From contig OZ231126.1 of NCBI GenBank assembly GCA_965153355.1, positions 78,058,001 through 78,122,000 on the forward strand: a stretch of DNA of 64,000 nt, written 5' to 3'. Below are positions 42,510 through 53,199 of this stretch, piece after piece. Each line of letters starts with the position of its first letter. Positions within the stretch are counted from its first letter, which is position 1. Source of the DNA: Flaccisagitta enflata (Eukaryota; Chaetognatha; Sagittoidea; Aphragmophora). The position numbers and the translations under genes are program-made. Under the pieces are notes generated by a model, which was not told the origin of the DNA, made no database searches, and saw only the letters and a program-made list of their open reading frames with translations.

Positions 42510-42790
42510 AGAGAGACAGAGAGAAAGAGAGAGAGAGAGAGAGCGAGAGCTCAAGAGCGAGACAGCAAGAAAGCAAGAAAGCGAGAGAGCGTGAGAGCGA
42601 GAAAGCGTGAGAGTGAGAAAGCGTGAGAGCGAGAGAGCGAGAGAGTGTGAGAGCAAGAGAGCTAAAACGAGAGAGCATAGAGCGAGAGTAAAAGCGAGAA
42701 AGCGAGAGCGAGAGCGAGAGAGGGCCAGAGAGCAAGAGAGAGGGCCAGAGAGCAAGAGAGAGGGCCAGAGAGCGAGAGCGAGAGAGTGCA
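42510..42790. repeat. GAGAGC/GAGAGAGC minisatellite
   Basis: GAGAGCGTGAGAGCGAGAAA-type units passing into GAGAGGGCCAGAGAGCAA (18 bp) near 42718-42775. Frames on both strands are artefacts. Confidence 0.9.
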
Positions 42791-43157
42791 CCACTTTTCC
42801 TATCATGTCAAATCTTTGCTAAATCAAAGTCATTCCTAATCATGACATTTCACGCCTTTTCTGCTTCTACTACTAGTTAATCCTGTCCCTTCAGTCATTT
42901 TTGTCATTTGTCATGGTCTGCTGATGGCAGGGACATCGTCCTTTTCATGGAAAAAGATGACGAAAAGGTCCGCCGTGTCATTCTTTCACAACACCAAAGC
43001 ATTAGATTCGCATGCGAGCGCATTTCACCTCTTTTTTGCTCGTTTGAGAAAAAATTGTTCTCAAAAAAATACCATTTTGGCATTGAACGACTTCAGTTTT
43101 AAAGTAAGTTTGTGGTAACAGTGAAATATACCTCAGCTCTCAAACGTTATTCAAAAT
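42791..43157. other. Unassigned; weak exon-like stretch at 42924-43102
   Basis: An ATG-started frame of about 60 codons ends at AAAG/GTAAGT, a good splice donor (43103 region), and two frames are open there. No domain is recognised, and without a second exon or homologue it cannot be called a gene. Confidence 0.25.
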
Positions 43158-43783
43158 GGGGGATGAGGGGACGAAGTCCTGTAGAATACAGGGGGACTTT
43201 CGTTTGTCCATTCGTCCACCCCCCCCCCAATCAGGCCTCTCAGGCCTCTCAAGCCTCAAATCCGGCCTCTCAGGCTTGAAATCTGGCCCGTCAGGTCTCA
43301 AATCTGGCCTCTCAAGCCTCAATTCCAGCCTCTCAAATCCAGCCTCTCAGGCCTCAAATCTGGCCTGTCAGGCCTCACACCTGGCCTTGCAGGCCTCAAA
43401 TTAGGCCTCTCAGGCCTCAAATTAGCCATCTCAGGTCTTAGATCTAGCCTCTCAAGCCTCAAATCCAGCCTCTCGAATATGGCCTCTCAGGCCTCAAATC
43501 TGGTCTGTCAGGCCTCAAATCCGGCCTGTCACACCTGATGGCCTCAAACCTGGCCTCCTGAGCCTCAAGTTAGCCTTGGAAAAGCCTTCATACTCTTGAA
43601 GGCCTTCAATCAGCTGATTATAGCATCTCAACATTTTCAGGTAGGACGAACAAAAGTCCCCCTGTGTTCTACAGGACTTTGTCCCCTTCGGGGTTGCTGC
43701 CCTGCTACCCCTCACACAAATTCACAATCATGCAAAGCAGGGCAACGGGTATCGCTGACCACATATTGCCCTTGAGCGACCTG
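43158..43783. mobile_element. Foldback element with ~21-bp core
   Basis: Left GTCCTGTAGAATACAGGGGG and right CCCCCTGTGTTCTACAGGAC are inverted copies. CCCCTTCGGGGTTGCTGCCC and GGGCAACGGGTATCGCTGAC complete the right end. Core of CAGGCCTCAAATCTGGCCTCT units. Confidence 0.7.
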
Positions 43784-43784
43784 T

Positions 43785-44386
43785 TTCTTTTTATAAGAAA
43801 CTTTTTTTATAAGAGACATGCTGCTGATATTTGCCAAAATTTTTACAACAAAATAAGAGAATGCCCAGGCTGAGATTTAGTTTTTGAAATTTATGAGGAA
43901 TTCTTTTGAAGATTCTTATTCAAATAAATGACAATTATTCAAATTTTTTAGTGAAATCTGTAGTTTTTAGTCGCGGACACGCGACTCTACACCTTGCCGT
44001 GTCGGTCGGTCGGTAAGTCGGTCAGTCCGTCCGTCCGTCACATTCTTGAATTCCAAGCAGTTTTCGCATTACTGCTCCTGCCCAACCGTCCGCGACTGGA
44101 TTGCCGTGTATCCGGCCTTGTTTCTGAAAAAGACTACTTCTTTCATGATTCTTCCTTTCAAATTAGGCAAGTTATTTAATATTCTTTAGTAATGAACAAG
44201 TTTTTTACTAAAGATACACAGAATATCACTTAATTATGTATCTTAATAATGTATCTATATACTTTTTTGTGTTTTTTACCCATTGAAAAAACTAAGAACC
44301 ATTTAAGAGACATTGAACCTCAAAATGGCAAAAAGCTTAAAAGAACCCAAGCTGAGTAAAAAAAAGGTTGTCTCTTAGAAAAAGAA
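43785..44386 (+). mobile_element. AGAGACA-family element with an insertion
   Basis: TTTATAAGAGACATGCTGC at the left and GGTTGTCTCTTAGAAAAA at the right are inverted ends. The interior contains TTTGCCAAAATTTTTACAAC, GCCCAGGCTGAGATTTA and CCATTTAAGAGACATTGAA. A Helentron-like element (43969-44120) is inserted in it. Related copies: 20102, 51079, 57153. Confidence 0.65.
43969..44120 (+). mobile_element. Helentron-like element, code AGTCGCGGAC (152 bp)
   Basis: Hairpin AGTCGCGGACACGCGACT; inverted code GTCCGCGACT; 3' stem GCCG-tgtatc-CGGC; CTTG; flanked by TTTTT and TTT. Shares ACACCTTGCCGTGTCGGTC and ACTGCTCCTGCCCAACCG with 18734, 52182, 52433 and 56718. Confidence 0.8.
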
Positions 44387-44387
44387 A

Positions 44388-44613
44388 CAAGTGACGCAGG
44401 GTCACAATATCGTTGCGGACAAGTGGGCAGGGGTATCCAACCCTCATCCACACCCAAACCTACCCCAAACACTCAAACATACACAAAAAGTATCAAAAAC
44501 GCTCATTTTCCCACGTTTCAACTCAATGACCCCGGACGGACGGACCAACGGATCAACAGACCAACAGACGGATGGACGGACAAAGCCTCTTTTAGAGTTG
44601 CGCGTCCGCAACT
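44388..44613 (-). mobile_element. Helentron-like element, code AGTTGCGGAC, GTGAC-stem 3' end
   Basis: Minus strand: AGTTGCGGACGCGCAACT hairpin, CTAAAAGAGGCTTTGTCCGT, interior CATTGAGTTGAAACGTGGG, GTCCGCAACGATATTG, stem GTGAC-cctgc-GTCAC, TTG. Complete; reference copy for 6432, 29921 and 37721. Confidence 0.75.
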
Positions 44614-45067
44614 AAAAAGTGTACCAATTTCGGTTTGTCCACTTGCGGAATGATGCAAGCAAATACGATGTTTAATGTCGAGATGCAGCGTGAGGAGATG
44701 CCATTTTGGATATTAACCTAATGGTGACACTTTTTAAGGTACCCATTAGCAATAAAGTTTATATTCTACAAGCAGATCATGTTGTGGGACTGTCCCAGGC
44801 TTCTATTGAAATCAATTTTGTCTTTGAAATTCTACTTTTAGGTGGCCGCGCCTTACCTTCTATAAACCCAACCCCTATAGGAAATCCCTAATTTCAAAGT
44901 TCTCAAATTCCAGTTCTGACTGCAGATTTGGAATCTGCAGAAAGAAACTGTCAATTGAAAGCTTTTTCCCTTTTATGATATTCCAATTAGAAGGTGGTCA
45001 AAAGTGCTGTCAAATATCGCAAGACATACCTGTTCTTTTGATTTCTTTGTAAAATCATTGCCTTATT
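44614..45067. other. Unassigned sequence
   Basis: AT-rich; no gene or repeat recognised. One open stretch (44706-44891) has no flanking splice sites or family likeness. Confidence 0.4.
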
Positions 45068-45647
45068 GGGCAGCGGCCCCGGAGGGAACAAAGTCCTGTA
45101 GAACGCAGGGGGACTTTCGTTCGTTCGTCCGTTTGTTAGTCCCCCCCCTCTCAGGCCTAAAATCTGGCCTCTCAGGCCTCAAATCCAGCCTCTCAAGCCT
45201 CAAATCCAGCCTCATAACCAGCCTCCCTGGCCTCATAACCAGCCTCTCAGGCCTCAAATCCGGCCTCTCAGGCCTCAAATCCGACCTCTCAGGCCTCAAA
45301 CCTGTCCTTTCAGACGTCAAATTAAGCCTCGCAGGCCTCAAATCAAAATTCCCATGCCTCAAACCTGTCCTCTCATGCCTCAAATTAGGCCTCAAGTTAG
45401 TCCTCTCAAGCTGCCAATTGGCATTCTCAGGCCTTAAATCAGCCTTCTTAGACCTCAATTTAATGTCTTGAAGGCCTTCAGTCAACCCTTTATGTAGCAT
45501 CTCATCCACGCAAGGCAGGACGAGCGAAAGTCCCCCTGTGTTCTACAGGACTTCGTCTCCTTCGGGGCTGCTGCCCTGCTTCCCCTCACTCCAACTCACA
45601 ATCACTCTAAGCAAGGCAAAGGGTATCACTGACCATATGACGCACTG
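45068..45647. mobile_element. Foldback element with both hairpin ends
   Basis: GGGCAGCGGCCCCGGAGGG and GTCCTGTAGAACGCAGGGGG at the left; CCCCCTGTGTTCTACAGGAC and TCTCCTTCGGGGCTGCTGCC at the right, then GGGTATCACTGACCATATGA. Core of CTCAGGCCTCAAATCCGGCCT units. Complete, so useful for setting family borders. Confidence 0.75.
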
Positions 45648-45893
45648 AAAATTAAACCAGAAGAACTTTCCCAGAGGACATAATTACCATTTCCATCACT
45701 AATTTTGCTCCAGTCATTTTTGACATGTTAAATAGTTCAATAGAACTGATATTGCTTTTTTTGGGTAAATTTTTTATAAAATCGTAGCTGGGCATATGTC
45801 TCTGTGTGCGACACCTTTCTCACCATGATACACTGATAGGAATTGGTTTTGTGCATGTCTCTCGACGACTTAAGCCATGCCACACAATAGGAA

Positions 45894-46054
45894 CAAGGCC
45901 GGATACACGGCCATCAGTTGCGGACGGGTGGGCAGGGGCGGAAATACGCGTTTCCCCACTTTTCAACTCGAGCGTGACGGACCAACCGACCGACCAACCG
46001 ACCGACCGACCAACGGACGGACAAAGCCTCTTATAGAGTTGCGTGTCCGCAACT
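45894..46054 (-). mobile_element. Helentron-like element, code AGTTGCGGAC (161 bp)
   Basis: Minus strand: AGTTGCGGACACGCAACT, CTATAAGAGGCTTTGTCCGT, a GGTCGGTT tract, CTCGAGTTGAAAAGTGGGGA, CCCGTCCGCAACTGATGGCC, GTGTATCCGGCCTTG. Near-identical in plan to 4311-4459. Confidence 0.8.
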
Positions 46055-46447
46055 AAAAAGAATGTCAGTGTTTTGAGGTGGAACAATTAGCTGATATTGT
46101 ACTGTATTGTAATTCCAACCTAGCTACTGGAGTCTGGAGTACTGGAGTCTGGAGTACTGGAGTCTCGTCCAGTTCAGACGTCCTCTCCTGCTCGATTATT
46201 TTCTGGATTTTTTTTCCTCTCTCTCTCTCCGTTATTTCGGAGCTCACGATCAACAAAGATACTCTGAAATCACATGTCTTTAAATCTCGGCGCAACAAGA
46301 ATAAAAAACGAACTTTTCTCACTAATTTCCCCAACATCTTCAAATATTCATGACAGGGAGTGAACGAAATTAAAATGTGGAACAGGCAAACTGAACAATA
46401 AATGAAAGTGTGAATTCGTAATATGGACCAAAAGAAGTGACAACAAT

Positions 46448-49400
46448 ATGTTCTCTCTGTGGACCGACTACAACCACGTGGCCCGGCTTTACTACCACCG
46501 TCTCTGGCCAGGGTTGAGGGAACCCTATCCACCTTCAATCCTGCGTTGGCGTTCGCCAAAACGGAAGATGCTACGTCAACAGTTACACCCGGGTGGCCGT
46601 GACGTACCAAGTGCACTCAACATGAACGTCTACAGGGAAACAAAGGTGAGTTAACCTGCCTGATGTTAACTGACTTGCTATGCTCCCCAGGATACGCTTT
46701 GTTTTTTTTCGGTTTACCGATTGATTTTGTTACCACTCTCTAATCAGTATGCAAAGTTCTCAGGATTTTACGAATGTAATAGAGGATCAAACCAAGAATC
46801 TTAATTATATCCTTCAACATGATGAAGATGATATCATTAATGGATCTCAATCTTTTATATCTGATAGTCAATATTTCAACGAGACTGATTATCTAAGCAT
46901 GATAACAACTGAAAAGTTGACCGATCAGAATAGCTTAAAAGTAATATCTCTAAATATTGCAAATATCATGTCTTAACTGAAACACTTTAAAATCTTCATT
47001 CAGAACCTAACTAATGAATTCAACAAACCAAACATTATTGCTGTCACAGAGACGCATCTACGTGACAATCAAAATCATGGTTATACTGATAATGAGCTTA
47101 TGAACCTTTTACCAGGTTACAAATTTTTTAACACAAATAGGAAAAAGAAAAAGGGTGGCGGAGTTGGCATATTTGTTGACACCAGGTTGGCATCTGACGC
47201 AAAGGTCGAGTCTAATGAATTGTTCATTGACGAGATTTTTGAGGGATTGACATTACGTATACCCCATGTCTCTTTTGAGAAGACCAAAAAAGACTTGATA
47301 CTGTTAACACTATACAGACAACCTGGACATTATGATCTTGACACATTTCGTGACTGTGTACAAAGATGGCTGACGAAGTATGATAAGAGAACAAGTGAAA
47401 TTCTCATCATGGGTGATATGAACCTAGATCTTCTGAAATTTGAATCTCACGCACCTACGTCAGACTATCTTGATTTGATGATGTCCCATTCTCTGTTGCC
47501 AATGATAACTAGACCGACTAGAATCAAACACTCCAGCGCTAGTCTCATTGACCACATATTTTATAAATCTGATGTAATGAAAACTGGCATTCTAACCTGT
47601 GAAATTGCAGGTTCTCATGGTTTCACCGACCATTTCCCTGTTTTTTGTATCCTTGGCGTTAACAATCACAAAACTAGACCAAAAAAAACAATTCACAAAA
47701 CTTACTTCACCACTGATGGTCATGAAAAAAGACGACAAGCTTTAAGAGATCAATGTTGGGATGATTTCTTTGCTGAGAATGACCCTGATATTGCTTACCA
47801 AATGTTTCAAAATAAATACTGTTTATTCTACAATGACTGTCTGACCTCTAAAAGTTTTGAAGTGAAATGGGATCATTACCCAAGAGAACCATGGATGACA
47901 TCTGAAATAATACGGAAAATGAAAAGGAGAGATCGACTTTTAAGGCAGCCAGGGAGACAAGATGACTACAAACACCTAAGAAACGAGATTGTTGCAAACT
48001 GTCGTAAAGCTGAACATGATTATTACAAGAAAAAGGTTGCAGAGAATTGGAACAATATAAAAGAGCAATGGAATATCTTGCGAAGGGCAATGGGTAAAGT
48101 AAATGACAAAACAGGCTTTCCATCAGCCTTCTTTTACAATGATACCTGGATGACAGACAAACAACAAATATCGAATAACATGAACGCATATTATTCTGCA
48201 GTTGGACCAGACACTAATAAAAGTGTGGGTGCATCAAAAAAAGATCCACTATTCTTCCTATCAAAAAATAAAGAACGTCTAACCCATCAATTGTTAACTT
48301 GTCGTTTTAATAGGCAGGATGTCTTTAACGCTTGTCGCCTCCTTCACCCAAAGTCAAGTTGTGATGCCTATGGGCTCTCCCAAAAGGTTATTCTTGGTGA
48401 TATGGACATTCTAGCGCCCATGTTTGTGCACTTGATCAACTGCTCTCTATCGACTGGTAAGTGTCCTGATATGAGTAAAGTGGCAAGAGTAATACCTGTT
48501 TATAAAAACAAAGGAGAAAACTACCTATTCACTAATTACCGGCCAATATCATTGCTCCCGATCTTTTCCAAAATCATTGAGAAACTTGTTTATAACAAGA
48601 TATTTCATTTCCTGGTGCGGTATGGTATACTTTTTAAATCTCAGTATGGGTTCAGAAAGGGGCACAATACGACACATGCTACTCTTGATTTTCTCAAAAC
48701 CATAGAAAATGCAATGAAAGAAAACGAACTTTCAATAGGAGTATTTTGTGATCTTTCAAAAGCGTTCGATACCTTAGACCATGAAATTCTACTCATGAAA
48801 CTTGATCACTATGGTATAAGAGGAAAATGGTTATCCTGGATACGATCCTATCTCACTAATAGGCAACAGTATGTAGACATGGATGGTACTAAAAGCTCGA
48901 TGGCCCCAATCCTGTTTGGTGTACCACAAGGAAGCATCCTAGGTCCACTTCTGTTTTTGATATACATTAATGACCTACCTGCAGCTTTGGACAAAGTGAC
49001 GCCTGTTATGTTTGCTGATGACACTAACCTCATTATAAGGGGAAAAAATATTACTGAACTTGTAGCAACTTTAAATGCTGAACTTGACAGCCTTAGTGAC
49101 TACTTCAAGGCGAATAAGCTTAAACTGAATGTGGATAAAACCAAACTTGTCTGCTTTAGAAAAAAAGGATATAATCTTCCTGAAAGTATTCCAGACGTAA
49201 TCCTTGATGGCTCTATTTTAGAATGCGAAAAAGACACTACATTTCTAGGAATAACTCTAGATGAGCATCTCACATGGGAAAATCACTGTAACAAAGTCGC
49301 TAATAAAATGGCCAGAAACACAGGTGTGCTAAGTCGTGTCAAAAACATCCTCCCTACATGTTCACTTTTAACTATTTATAACTCTCTCATCTTCTCGCAC

Positions 49401-51960
49401 CTCTGCTATGGACTTGAAGTATGGGGAGCAACATTTGAAAAAAATCTAAAAAGAATAAATGGCATACAAAAAAAGGCAGTACGAACTATTTCTAAATCAC
49501 ATTGGCTCGCACACAGTGAACCCCGTATGAAAAAACTTAAACTACTAAAGCTCTCTGATCAGCATAAACACCAATGTTTAAGTCTAATGTACAATATGAC
49601 AAAAGGCATCGGACCTGACATCTACGACTATCAACAGCATCTCCTTTCAGAAACTTCAAATCATAATCTTAGATCAGCAAGCCAACACCCAAATAATGTT
49701 AAACTTCCCCCTCTTTCTTCTATTTTGAATCAACGTTCTTTCCCTTATCTCGCACCATCATTTTGGAATGACTTACCAGATAATCTGAAGCTAATAGACT
49801 CAAGAAAACGCTTTAAGAAAGAAACTAAAGAACTCTTGCTTCAAAATTACCCTGAAATATGCGTATGCACTAACCCCCTCTGCTCTGATAGAAAATTCCA
49901 CTAATTTTTTTTTCCTTATTCTCTCACCATTCCACTCATAACTCATCAGTCAATCTTTCCACCACTTTTGTTTCAAGTCTTTTCAAGCCATGCCCTATCA
50001 AATTAGCCCTGCATGTTTGTCTATTTGTCCGTCAATTCATTCTATTTCTCCATCTTAAATTAGTGTCCAGCACCCCCAGAGTCTTCTTTTTCTTTTAGCC
50101 ACGTCAGCTCAACCCCCTCACAACCTCCACCTAATTTATTTCTTAGCCACATCCGCTAATGCTAAAGGCATTCTCCAAACCGGCCACGGGATAGGGTGGT
50201 TTGTTACCCCCACTATCATAGCTTCACCTAAAATAGAGAATATTTCTATCTTTATTTTTACTTCTGCTTTGGCACTGGAACTCGCCAGTGTTGTAACCTA
50301 ACTCAAATTCATAAATCCCAAGGATAAACTATCAATGATTATTTTTGCGTTGCACTAGATTTAGCTAGTGTCGTTTAACTACCCTAACTATTAGCATTCA
50401 AAGATGAACCGCTGACAAGTCATTTTGCGATGCACTGGAACTTGCCAGTGTCGTTTACTAACTCTAAACTAACAGATGATAAAGAGTAACAAGTAACAAG
50501 TTATCACGCGTTGCACTGGGCCTAGCCAGTGTCGTTCACTTATCTATAAAAACAGCCACAAATGACAAACTGATACTAAGTTATCCCGCAATAGCACTGT
50601 AATTAGGCAGTGTTGTAAACCCTCTTGACTCAATACCATCGATAAGTTATTGCAATTAATTCAATCTGCATTTTCCTACATCTCCTTTTTTCTAACTCTA
50701 GAAACTTTGATTCCACTTGCAAATTCAATGTATCTTAGCAAAACAGTTGTACCATAACCCTATCTTTAAGCCGCTATAGAAAAACAAAGATTGACTTTTG
50801 CAATTTCAAGTACAAACTGACCGACCATGCGTGGGTGCTTACTGGGGCACTCGTAAACTAAGTAACAACAACCCTCAATCTTGGCTTGGGCGTGCATCTC
50901 CATTATCTCTGGATCGCAAAAGACTATAACTTATTTAATTTCATTTTTGCAGTGGACAAACTTTTTTTTCAAGTAGTTTTGGTAGAGTTTAGTCCCATTT
51001 CCAGTTGGGTTGTCCTATGTCAATGGGTCCCCTTTCCCCAGGTCCATTCCCTAGATCTTTTCTAATAAGAACTATTACTTTTTTTTTTTTTATAAGAGAC
51101 CAGTTTATAAGAGACATGAGCCTGAGATTTGCCAAAATTTTAAGAACAAAATAAGAAACAGCCCAGGCTGAGATTTATTCTTGGCCATTTTCAAAAGAAC
51201 TTTTTTTTTAGTTTCTTATTTAAAACATGAATTGTATTCAAATTTTTCAGAAATATAAGTTAAGAATGACTTCTTTTTCTAATATGCCTATGAAATCAGG
51301 CATTTAAATGAAAACAAACATGATGATTATCAAGTTTAAGATACAATTGTTATAAAAAAGGTATTTTTATATGATTTATATATTTGTAAACATCAATGAA
51401 ATTAAGAACACTTTAAGAGAATTTCAGGCTGAAAACGGCTGAAAAATTAAGAACACCCAGGCTGATTTCAAAAAAGTTGTCTCTTATAAAAAAAAAAAAG
51501 TGTATTACTTAAATCAATCTAAGCTCTTATCCATGCACGCTCATGCCTTCTTGGTGGGGCTTGGTTGGTCCTGGTCATCTCCAGGTTGCTCTGTCTGCCT
51601 GTAGCTGTCCTTCCAGTCATTGCCCCCATTTACAACAATAAATTCAAGTGAATTAACAAATCTTTCCCTTCCTCCTCCTAGATTTACTCTCCCAACAGCC
51701 AAATTCACGTTCCAACGCCGTTCATCATGATATCGAAGTCCCCGCGTCCCTCCATTATCAACGTGTTTAAAGTCGGCCTGCAGGCTGTTGGGAGTCGGAT
51801 GAGGAGGAGGAGGAGTCTTTACAAGAAAGAAAATCTGAAATCACTTCTCGCTTTTCTAGTTTACAATCTTAACCAAACCCCTTATCACCTGGTTCACAGC
51901 TTTTACAAGCTTCCAACAACAAAAGTGGATTTCCTTTTCGTTTTTCTTAATGTACTGTAA
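46448..51960 (+). CDS. Putative two-exon gene of unknown function
   Basis: Exon A 46448-46645 ends at a consensus donor (AAG/GTGAGT). Exon B starts at 51682 after a pyrimidine-rich tract ending in CTAG, and runs to a stop at 51958-51960. Joined in phase 0 they give 158 codons: an N-terminal part rich in Arg, Tyr, Pro and Leu (ARLYYHRLWPGLREPYPP, KRKMLRQQLHPGG), the junction MNVYRETK/IYSPNSQIHVPTPF, a basic RMRRRRSLYKK stretch and a hydrophobic tail. No signal peptide or domain is recognised. Support comes from the matching splice phase and the clean open frame in non-repetitive sequence. Against it: no homologue recognised, and the end of exon B looks weakly coding. A sense-oriented LINE occupies the 5-kb intron. 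Confidence 0.4.
46749..49904 (+). CDS. LINE endonuclease/reverse transcriptase, one internal stop
   Basis: This protein nicks target DNA and reverse-transcribes its own RNA (target-primed reverse transcription). One frame spans 1,052 codons with a single TAA at 46974-46976; the part from 47100 is open for 934 residues. APE-type endonuclease motifs: ISLNIAN (before the stop), VTETHLRD, GDMNLDLL, SLIDHIF and GFTDHFPVF. Reverse transcriptase: NYRPISLLPIFSKIIEK, FRKGHNTTHA, FCDLSKAFDTLDHEILL, GVPQGSILGPLLFLIYINDL and the catalytic FADD at 49011-49022. A Cys/His-containing tail (CVCTNPLCSDRKFH) closes the protein. AFDTLDHE plus HYGIRG fit the CR1/Jockey group; the exact clade is open. No separate ORF1 is seen. 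With only one stop, the copy is young. Confidence 0.9.
49905..50272 (+). other. LINE 3' region, first part
   Basis: Pyrimidine-rich (TTTCCTTATTCTCTCACCATT...), no open frame. It leads into the hairpin series. Confidence 0.5.
50273..50612 (+). repeat. Five hairpins at ~80-bp spacing in the LINE 3' region
   Basis: CACTGG-aactcg-CCAGTG (50273), CACTAG-atttag-CTAGTG (50353), CACTGG-aacttg-CCAGTG (50433), CACTGG-gcctag-CCAGTG (50514) and CACTG-taattagg-CAGTG (50595). Each is preceded by a TTGC- or AGC-type lead and followed by TYGT. The second has a paired G-to-A/C-to-T change, and the fifth lost both sides of the inner pair, so pairing is conserved while sequence is not. A role in RNA recognition or stability is inferred. 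Confidence 0.75.
51079..51499 (+). mobile_element. AGAGACA-family element (complete, ~420 bp)
   Basis: TTTTTTTATAAGAGAC at the left and GTCTCTTATAAAAAAA at the right. ATTACTT occurs just outside the left T run and again 4 bp beyond the right A run, a possible 7-8-bp target duplication. Non-coding. Interior words GAGCCTGAGATTTGCC and AACACCCAGGCTGATTT are shared with three other copies. Confidence 0.7.
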
Positions 51961-51964
51961 TTCT

Positions 51965-52105
51965 ACTGTTTTTTATATCCATTGTGTTATGACTACTTTA
52001 TATTGGATTTTTGGCTTATTTGTGACCCATCCGGAAAATAACAGAGATCAATTGTACTCGCGTAGAGTAGATACCCGGTAAAATACAAGTATTTCATTTC
52101 ATTTC
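51965..52105 (+). mobile_element. Possible LINE 3' tail with (ATTTC)n end
   Basis: GTGACCCATCCGGAAAATAA ... GTAGATACCCGGTAAAATAC, then AAGTATTTCATTTCATTTCA. A short tandem tail of this kind is usual at the 3' end of CR1/L2-type LINEs. It may instead be the 3' UTR of the unknown gene. Confidence 0.35.
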
Positions 52106-52181
52106 ATTTAATCTTACTTAGCTATAAGGAGGCCAAGAAATGAAAAACAAGCTACAAAAAATCAACCTCCTTCAATAAAAA

Positions 52182-52341
52182 CAAGGCCGGATACACGGCA
52201 ATCCAGTCGCGGACGGTTGGGCAGGAGCAGTAATTCAAAAACCGCTCGGAATTCAAAAATGTGATGGATCGACATACCGACCGATCTACCGATGGACCTA
52301 CCGACCGACACAGCAAGGTGTAGAGTCGCGTGTCCGCAACA
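52182..52341 (-). mobile_element. Helentron-like element, code AGTCGCGGAC (160 bp)
   Basis: Minus strand: GTTGCGGACACGCGACT (one change in the outer arm), ACACCTTGCTGTGTCGGTCG, ACTGCTCCTGCCCAACCG, GTCCGCGACTGGATTGCC, GTGTATCCGGCCTTG. Confidence 0.75.
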
Positions 52342-52432
52342 AAAAATATCTAATTACAGATCATTCGAGATTCATAACTAATTTTACATTCTATATCTAG
52401 CTAATCGATATCTAAACTAGCTGTATAACTAA

Positions 52433-52588
52433 CAAAACCGGATACACGGCAATCCAGTCGCGGACGGTTGGGCAGGAGTCGTAATGCGAAAACAGCACGA
52501 AACTAAAAAATGTGATGGACCAACATACCGACCGACCTACCGACCTACCAACCGACACGGCAAGACGTAGAGTCGCGTTTCCGCGACT
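52433..52588 (-). mobile_element. Helentron-like element, code AGTCGCGGA (156 bp)
   Basis: Second copy of the same subfamily only 92 bp away. Minus strand: AGTCGCGGAAACGCGACT, ACGTCTTGCCGTGTCGG, GTCCGCGACTGGATTGCC, and a 3' end changed to CCGGTTTTG. Confidence 0.75.
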
Positions 52589-52624
52589 AAAATTAAAAAA
52601 ATGATATCTTACTATCTTCACAAA

Positions 52625-52936
52625 CAAGGTAAACACCTATAAGTCGCGTGCGAGATGAAATTTCCTGATTACGCAATTGAATAATGACCTATATTTACCT
52701 ATAACTACCTTTTAATGACTTGAAATGGCTATACAGCACTTAGATTGATTGAGAATGACCTCAATTGACTTATAATGGCAAAAATAACAAAATTTTCTAA
52801 AGTGACAAAAATGATTTATCATGACATAGAATGACTTATAATAACCTAGAATGACTTAGAATGTCTTAAAATGAGTTAAGAAAATAGGATTGATACGAAT
52901 AGTAAAAGTGTGACGGACCGAGAGACAGACGTTCAT
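52625..52936 (-). mobile_element. Helentron-like element, 5' end deleted
   Basis: 3' end in minus orientation (TCGCACGCGACTTATAGGTG, TTTACCTTG) with a cargo of AAGTCATTCTAAG-type units. The element breaks off inside the GGTCCGTC tract near 52930, so the 5' hairpin is missing. Confidence 0.6.
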
Positions 52937-53199
52937 TGTAACATGACCAATCTGGGGTCAGAAGTTTTATTTATATAGGAGCAGCATATTTTCAAAGTTG
53001 ATGCTTATTTTGAGGTGGAAAGATATTTTTTGTGAAGATAGTATATATATATCAAAAAAAAAAAACAAAATAAGAATTTTTCGGCATGAAAAAAAAATTT
53101 TAGTATGTACCGGGACTGTTCTTATGCATATTTCCTTTGAAATTTTCATTTCAGAAAATTATTTCGATTACGGTACTTTTTTCAAATGAATCAATTTTT
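52937..53199. other. Unassigned AT-rich sequence
   Basis: Nothing recognised. Confidence 0.4.

Larger units (their letters stand above)
46650..51078 (+). mobile_element. Non-LTR retrotransposon (CR1/Jockey-group LINE)
   Basis: A nearly full-length element: a single APE-RT frame (46749-49904) and a long 3' region with five regularly spaced hairpins (50273-50612). The borders are approximate, because no target duplication was recognised. The 3' border is put where the AGAGACA-family element begins. It lies in the intron of the unknown gene, in the same orientation. Confidence 0.75.

Noticed and set aside
42924-43102. Possible exon ending in GTAAGT
   Set aside because: No partner exon, no recognisable domain, and two overlapping open frames; evidence too thin for a gene call.
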